Assembly: GCF_041261205.1 (NCBI RefSeq)
Contig: NZ_JBGCCH010000009.1
Coordinates: forward strand, 1-64,000
From: Catenulispora sp. MAP5-51
GTDB lineage: Bacteria > Actinomycetota > Actinomycetes > Streptomycetales > Catenulisporaceae
DNA length: 64,000 nt
Direction of reading: 5' to 3'
In this document: positions 60,152-64,000 of the stretch, one piece after another
Position numbering within the stretch: position 1 is the stretch's first letter
Layout: the number at the start of each line of letters is the position of its first letter
The notes under the pieces: model-generated
Told to the model about the DNA's origin: nothing
Seen by the model: the letters and a program-made list of their open reading frames with translations, nothing else
Database searches by the model: none
Translations under genes and position numbers: made by a program

Positions 60152-60820
60152 GTGGCCGTGCCTGTTCTGATCTTCGTGGGCTTCCTGGTGGCCCTCACGG
60201 CCGCCGGGATCGTCGCCAACGTCCGCCGCCGCCGCGCGCTGGTCGCGATGGCCGCCGCCAAGCGCTGGGAACTGGCCAAGAACGACCGTGAGCTGCCGAA
60301 CACGTTCGGCGGCCAGCCCTTCGCCGCCGGCCGCCGGCGCGTCGCGCGCATAGTGTTGCGCGGCCACCACAACGGCCGCGCCATCCTCGTGATCGACTAC
60401 GAGTTCAAGACCCCCGGCGACGACGGCGACGACACGCACCGCTACTGGGCCGTCTGCGTCGACGACCTCCCGGCGCCGATGCCCGCCCTGGAAGTCGTGC
60501 CGCGCACGGCACGCAAGAACCAGGCCAGCGCCCCGGGCATCCTGACCGCCGCGCCGGAGTTCGTCCGTGGCGATCCGGCCTTCGATCAGCGGTATCTGGT
60601 CACCACCACGATTCCCGCCTTCGCCGCCGACCTGCTGGACCCCAAGGTGCTGAAGGTGATCGCCTCCTGGCCGGACTTCGCTTGGCGGATCGAGGGAAAC
60701 AGGCTCTTGACCTGGGGCAAGGGCCACGTGAAACCACACTGGGTGCAGACCAGTCTCAACATGCTGGTAACGCTCGCCGAGACGTTCCCGCCGGAGGTGT
60801 GGGGCCCGGCGCGCGGGTGA
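60152..60820 (+). CDS. Membrane-anchored unknown protein
   Basis: The 222-residue protein has one N-terminal helix (VPVLIFVGFLVALTAAGIVA) followed by RRRRALVAMAAAKRWELA. A soluble domain follows (AILVIDYEFKTPGDDGDDTHRYWAVCVDDLPAPMPALEVVPR and GDPAFDQRYLVTTTIPAFAADLLDPKVL). Similar proteins are found in other actinobacteria by general recollection; no function is known. It starts at GTG 60152. Confidence 0.82.
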   Translation: MAVPVLIFVGFLVALTAAGIVANVRRRRALVAMAAAKRWELAKNDRELPNTFGGQPFAAGRRRVARIVLRGHHNGRAILVIDYEFKTPGDDGDDTHRYWAVCVDDLPAPMPALEVVPRTARKNQASAPGILTAAPEFVRGDPAFDQRYLVTTTIPAFAADLLDPKVLKVIASWPDFAWRIEGNRLLTWGKGHVKPHWVQTSLNMLVTLAETFPPEVWGPARG

Positions 60821-60872
60821 TCCGTGCCCGGCCACGCCGTTCGACCCGTCTGTCATGGGATGATCAGGTGTC

Positions 60873-62483
60873 ATGACGGCGCAACACCTTCTGTTCCTTT
60901 TGGGCGTCCCGTTCTTTTCCGTCGTGGTGTCCGCGATCGCGCGGCGGTTCGACGTCAACGGCCCGCTGGTGCTCGTGGGCGTCGGGCTGCTGGTGTCCGT
61001 CGCGCCGTTCATCCCCGACTACACGCTCGAGCCCGAGTTCGTGCTGATGATCCTGCTGCCGCCGCTGCTGTACCAGGCGGCGGTGGAGACCTCGGTGCCT
61101 TCGCTGCGCGAGAACTGGTCGGCGGTGCTGATCCTGTCGGTCGGGATGGTGCTGGTCACCACGATCCTCACCGGGTTCGCGATGCACTGGCTGATCCCGG
61201 ACCTGCCGCTGCCGGTGGCCTTCGTCCTGGGCGCGGTGCTCGGACCGCCCGACACGGTCGCTGCGATCTCCATCGCCAAACGGTTGGGACTGCCGCGGCG
61301 GACGGTCGACGTCCTGGTCGGTGAAGGGCTGTTCAACGACGCGACCGCGCTGACCGCGTTCCGGATCGCGCTGGCCGCCGCGGTGGGGGAGACGGTCACG
61401 GTCTTCGACGCGGTCGGCCGGTTCGTGGGCTCGGCGGCCGGCGGCATAGTGATCGGCGCGGTGGTGGCGATGCTCTGGGACCCGATCCGCTTCCGGATGC
61501 GCGATCCGCGCGCCGAGAGCGCCATCTCGCTGATACTGCCGTTCGTCGTCTACATCACCGCCGAGGCGGTGCACGTGTCCGGGGTGATGGGCGTCGTCAT
61601 CCTCGGGCTCTACCTCGGCCACCGCCGGGTCCGCGCCGGCTATGCCACGCGCATGCTGGACACCGCGTTGTGGGACGTGATCGTGGAGATCCTGGAGTCC
61701 ACGGTCTTCGCGCTGATCGGCCTGCAGCTGATCCCGATCCTGCGGGACGTGGACCAGTGGAGCGCCTGGCAGCTGATCGGCTACGGATTGGCGGCCTTCG
61801 CGATCGTGGTGGTGGCGCGTTTCGGCGGGGTCTTCACGTTCGGCTACATCGGCCGTTTCCTGCTGCACCACATGCGCCGCGGCGGAGCGCTCGAGCCACC
61901 GCCGGCCCAGACGCAGCGGCCGAGGATCCTGTTCGTGGTCGGCTGGGCCGGCATGCGCGGCGTGGTCTCCCTGGCCGCGGCGGCGGCCATCCCGCTGACC
62001 GACAACCAAGGAGCACCGCTGCCGGACCGCGAACTCGTCCAGTTCCTGACCCTGTTCGTGGTGCTGGCGACCCTCATCGTCCAGGGCCTGACCCTGCCGC
62101 CGTTGATCCGGCGGCTCGGCGTCGAGGCGAAGGACGAGGAGCGCGAGGACGCCTTCGCCTACTGCAGCGCGATGGGCACCGCCGCCAACGCGGGCCTGGC
62201 GCGCCTGGACGAGCTGGAGGCCACGCTCCCCGACCCGGCCGTGGACCGGATGCGGGGCCAGGCGCAGTGGCGCGGCGAGCGGGCGAAGAAGTACGCGATG
62301 CAGGTGGCCTCCGGCAGCCCGAGCGCCAGCGCGGCGGCGGTCGACGACGCGCGGCGCTCGATGCTGGACGCCGAGCGTGCGGCGATCGAGCATTTGCGGG
62401 ACATGCGCGAGATCAACGACGACGTCTACCGGAGGGTCCTGCACCAGTTGGACCTCGAAGAGGCCTACATGGAGCGGCGATAG
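60873..62483 (+). CDS. Na+/H+ antiporter, CPA1 family
   Basis: The 536-residue transporter has about 12 helices and CPA1 motifs LPPLLYQAAVETSVPSLREN, AVLGPPDTVAAISIAKRLGLPRR and VGEGLFNDATALTAFRIALA, which hold the ion-binding Asp residues. The C-terminal ~110-residue cytoplasmic tail is helical (AEWRGERAKKYAMQ-like; ERAAIEHLRDMREINDDVYRRVLHQLDLEE). It probably exports Na+ or K+ in exchange for protons. Confidence 0.95.
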   Translation: MTAQHLLFLLGVPFFSVVVSAIARRFDVNGPLVLVGVGLLVSVAPFIPDYTLEPEFVLMILLPPLLYQAAVETSVPSLRENWSAVLILSVGMVLVTTILTGFAMHWLIPDLPLPVAFVLGAVLGPPDTVAAISIAKRLGLPRRTVDVLVGEGLFNDATALTAFRIALAAAVGETVTVFDAVGRFVGSAAGGIVIGAVVAMLWDPIRFRMRDPRAESAISLILPFVVYITAEAVHVSGVMGVVILGLYLGHRRVRAGYATRMLDTALWDVIVEILESTVFALIGLQLIPILRDVDQWSAWQLIGYGLAAFAIVVVARFGGVFTFGYIGRFLLHHMRRGGALEPPPAQTQRPRILFVVGWAGMRGVVSLAAAAAIPLTDNQGAPLPDRELVQFLTLFVVLATLIVQGLTLPPLIRRLGVEAKDEEREDAFAYCSAMGTAANAGLARLDELEATLPDPAVDRMRGQAQWRGERAKKYAMQVASGSPSASAAAVDDARRSMLDAERAAIEHLRDMREINDDVYRRVLHQLDLEEAYMERR

Positions 62484-62499
62484 CCGATCGGATGGTCAA

Positions 62500-64000
62500 T
62501 CAGTGCCCGAGCATCATCGAGACCAGCTTGACCGCCACCAGCACCGTGGCCACCGCCAGGTAGGTCCGCAGGACGGCCAGCCCGACGCGCGTCCCGGCCG
62601 AGAACCGCACCTGCCCGAGCTCCTTCAGCGGCGGCGTCCGCCAGTCGTCGCGTCCCGAGCGGTCGACGGCCACGGCCCCTGACACCCGGCCGGCTCGCAG
62701 GGCCTTGACGCCCAGCCAGCCGCCGAACGCCAGCGCGACCAGCAGGCAGCCGGCGAGGATCGCCTCGATCTGCCCGGCGGTGATGTTCTGGTCCAGGACC
62801 GAGCCGGTCAGCACCAGCGACAGCGCCACCAGAACCGCGATCACACCGCCGGTGAACACGGTGGTCTTGCGGCTGTTGACCCAGGGCCCGAGGACTTCCT
62901 TGTCCACGCACAGCAGCAGCAGGTACACCGAGGCCGAGGGCAGCAGCACGCCGGCCAGCGCCTGGACCCCGACGGTCAGCACGCCCTGCACGTGGTCGCT
63001 GGCCACCAGCACGATGGTCGCGGCGAAGGCGATGATGCCGGCGTAGACCGCGTAGAAGCCCTTGGCCTGCTTCACGCCGCGGTGCAGGGAGTGGTTGATC
63101 TTCAGGCAGTCGCCCATCGCGTAGGCGGTGGACAGCGAGACCGCGAAGGCGCCGATGATCGAGGCGTCCAGCAGGGCCACCGCGAACATGTCGCCCAGGA
63201 CCCGGCCGCCGTAGACGGTCAGGCCGCGCGCCACGTCGGCGGCGTCGGTGAAGGAGCCGCCCAGGTGGGCCGCGGCCACCGCGCCCAGGCCGATCGTCGC
63301 CGCCGCGCCGACCACGACCACCACGATGCCCAGGCCCAGGTCGGCCTTCTCGTACTTCATGAAGCGCGGGGTGATGCGCTTGTCGATGACGTAGCTCTGC
63401 TGGAAGAACAGCTGCCAGGGCGCGACCGTGGTGCCCACGATGCCGATCACGACCAGCATCACGGTGGCCATCTGGCCCGAGCCGCCGGGCAGGACCGGGG
63501 TGACGAAGCCGTGCGCCATGGTGCCGGCGCTCGGGTGCGCCATGATCGAGATCGGGATCAGCAGCAGCGAGCCCACGCACAGCGTCAGCGCGATCCGCTC
63601 GAACCGCTGGAACGACCCGCTCATCGCGGCCGCCACGATGACCAGCGCGGCCATGATGACCGACGGCACCTTCGGCAGGCCCAGGTAGCTGGTCGCCAGC
63701 GTGATGCCGATGAATTCGGTGACCAGTGTCAGGGCATTGAGGATGAAGAGGTCGATGACGCTGAACGCGCCCCAGAACTTCCCGAAGCGCTCGAAGATGA
63801 GCCGGGCGTGCCCGACGCCGGTGACGGCGCCCAGGCGCAGCACCATCTCCTGGTTCACGTACAGGACCGGGACCAGCAGCAGGAGCGTCCACAGCAGCTT
63901 GGTGCCGTAGTCGTGGCCGGCCTGGCCGTAGGTCGCGAAGGCGCCGGCGTCGTTGTCGCCGACCATCACGATCAGCCCGGGGCCGACGATCGCCAGCAGG
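62500..64000 (-). CDS. Nramp-family divalent metal transporter with altered binding site, start beyond window
   Basis: At least 500 residues are visible, with 11 or so helices, and the frame stays open to the right edge, so the start is missing. TM1 has VGPGLI then DAGAFAT (63931-63951), where most Nramps have DPGN-F-AT. TM6 has APW (63415-63423) instead of MPH. Nramp-like loops and TM layout are otherwise clear. The missing Met and Asn suggest a substrate other than Mn2+/Fe2+, such as Mg2+. Convergent with the Na+/H+ antiporter gene. Confidence 0.88.
   Translation of the reverse strand, partial: LLAIVGPGLIVMVGDNDAGAFATYGQAGHDYGTKLLWTLLLLVPVLYVNQEMVLRLGAVTGVGHARLIFERFGKFWGAFSVIDLFILNALTLVTEFIGITLATSYLGLPKVPSVIMAALVIVAAAMSGSFQRFERIALTLCVGSLLLIPISIMAHPSAGTMAHGFVTPVLPGGSGQMATVMLVVIGIVGTTVAPWQLFFQQSYVIDKRITPRFMKYEKADLGLGIVVVVVGAAATIGLGAVAAAHLGGSFTDAADVARGLTVYGGRVLGDMFAVALLDASIIGAFAVSLSTAYAMGDCLKINHSLHRGVKQAKGFYAVYAGIIAFAATIVLVASDHVQGVLTVGVQALAGVLLPSASVYLLLLCVDKEVLGPWVNSRKTTVFTGGVIAVLVALSLVLTGSVLDQNITAGQIEAILAGCLLVALAFGGWLGVKALRAGRVSGAVAVDRSGRDDWRTPPLKELGQVRFSAGTRVGLAVLRTYLAVATVLVAVKLVSMMLGH

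Noticed and set aside
60864-62444. 526-codon open frame opposite the Na+/H+ antiporter gene
   Set aside because: Low-complexity His/Arg/Asp translation, typical of antisense frames in high-GC DNA.

Overview
The window is about 70% GC or higher and reads as a chromosomal segment from a Streptomyces-like actinobacterium. Supporting signs are the glnA2 and glnE genes, a class E sortase, a mycothiol-dependent-enzyme homologue, SigE-family and other ECF sigma factors, a YidB/DUF937 protein, frequent GTG starts and GGAGG-type ribosome sites. Catenulispora or a related genus is possible, but the sequence alone does not decide this. No rRNA, tRNA, CRISPR array, phage or intact insertion sequence was found.

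Layout. 1-5.7 kb: the 3'-truncated end of a DEAD-box RNA helicase with an RGG-type tandem-repeat tail, a class E sortase, a degenerate mycosin-like protein and homogentisate dioxygenase. 5.8-7.9 kb: an unknown conserved-looking gene and fumarylacetoacetase, so this block covers most of tyrosine/homogentisate catabolism. 8-11.5 kb: two paralogous tyrosine phosphatases on either side of a prim-pol-domain protein, methionine aminopeptidase and a small protein. 11.6-16.2 kb: a LamG-domain membrane protein, an MFS exporter, panB and a possible SIS-like protein. 16.3-17.0 kb: a decayed divergent TetR/SDR pair whose 5' halves are both missing. 17-20.4 kb: a DHA2 exporter with operator-like repeats, its TetR, and an NAD(P)-binding oxidoreductase.

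20.4-31.2 kb: two tandem hairpins with the same loop, a Baeyer-Villiger-type monooxygenase, glnA2, a Doc-like toxin/antitoxin pair with an eroded toxin active site, a quinone oxidoreductase, an MDMPI-family protein, a small ECF sigma operon, a NUDIX hydrolase and glnE. 31.2-35.8 kb: a serine hydrolase divergent from a TetR with two inverted 19-bp operators, a PAP2 membrane protein, a UBP zinc finger and a small basic protein.

35.8-47.6 kb is a coherent carbohydrate locus. A GntR regulator, lipoprotein binding protein, two permeases, ATPase, PHP metallohydrolase, TIM-barrel isomerase, Gfo/Idh/MocA dehydrogenase and GH38 alpha-mannosidase all read leftward with overlapping ends; iolB is divergent from the regulator. 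It probably imports and degrades a mannose- and/or inositol-containing compound. 47.7-54.6 kb: a small membrane protein, an RlmA-like methyltransferase, a dienelactone hydrolase, PRPP synthetase, YidB, a GMC oxidoreductase, a DUF6295-like protein and a bacterial nitric oxide synthase. 54.6-55.9 kb is a gene-free stretch built of two large inverted copies of a palindrome-rich element. 55.9-64 kb: a SigE-family sigma with a membrane anti-sigma-like partner, an AAA ATPase, a peptidoglycan-binding-like protein, a membrane-anchored unknown, a CPA1 Na+/H+ antiporter and an atypical Nramp-family transporter whose start lies beyond the window.
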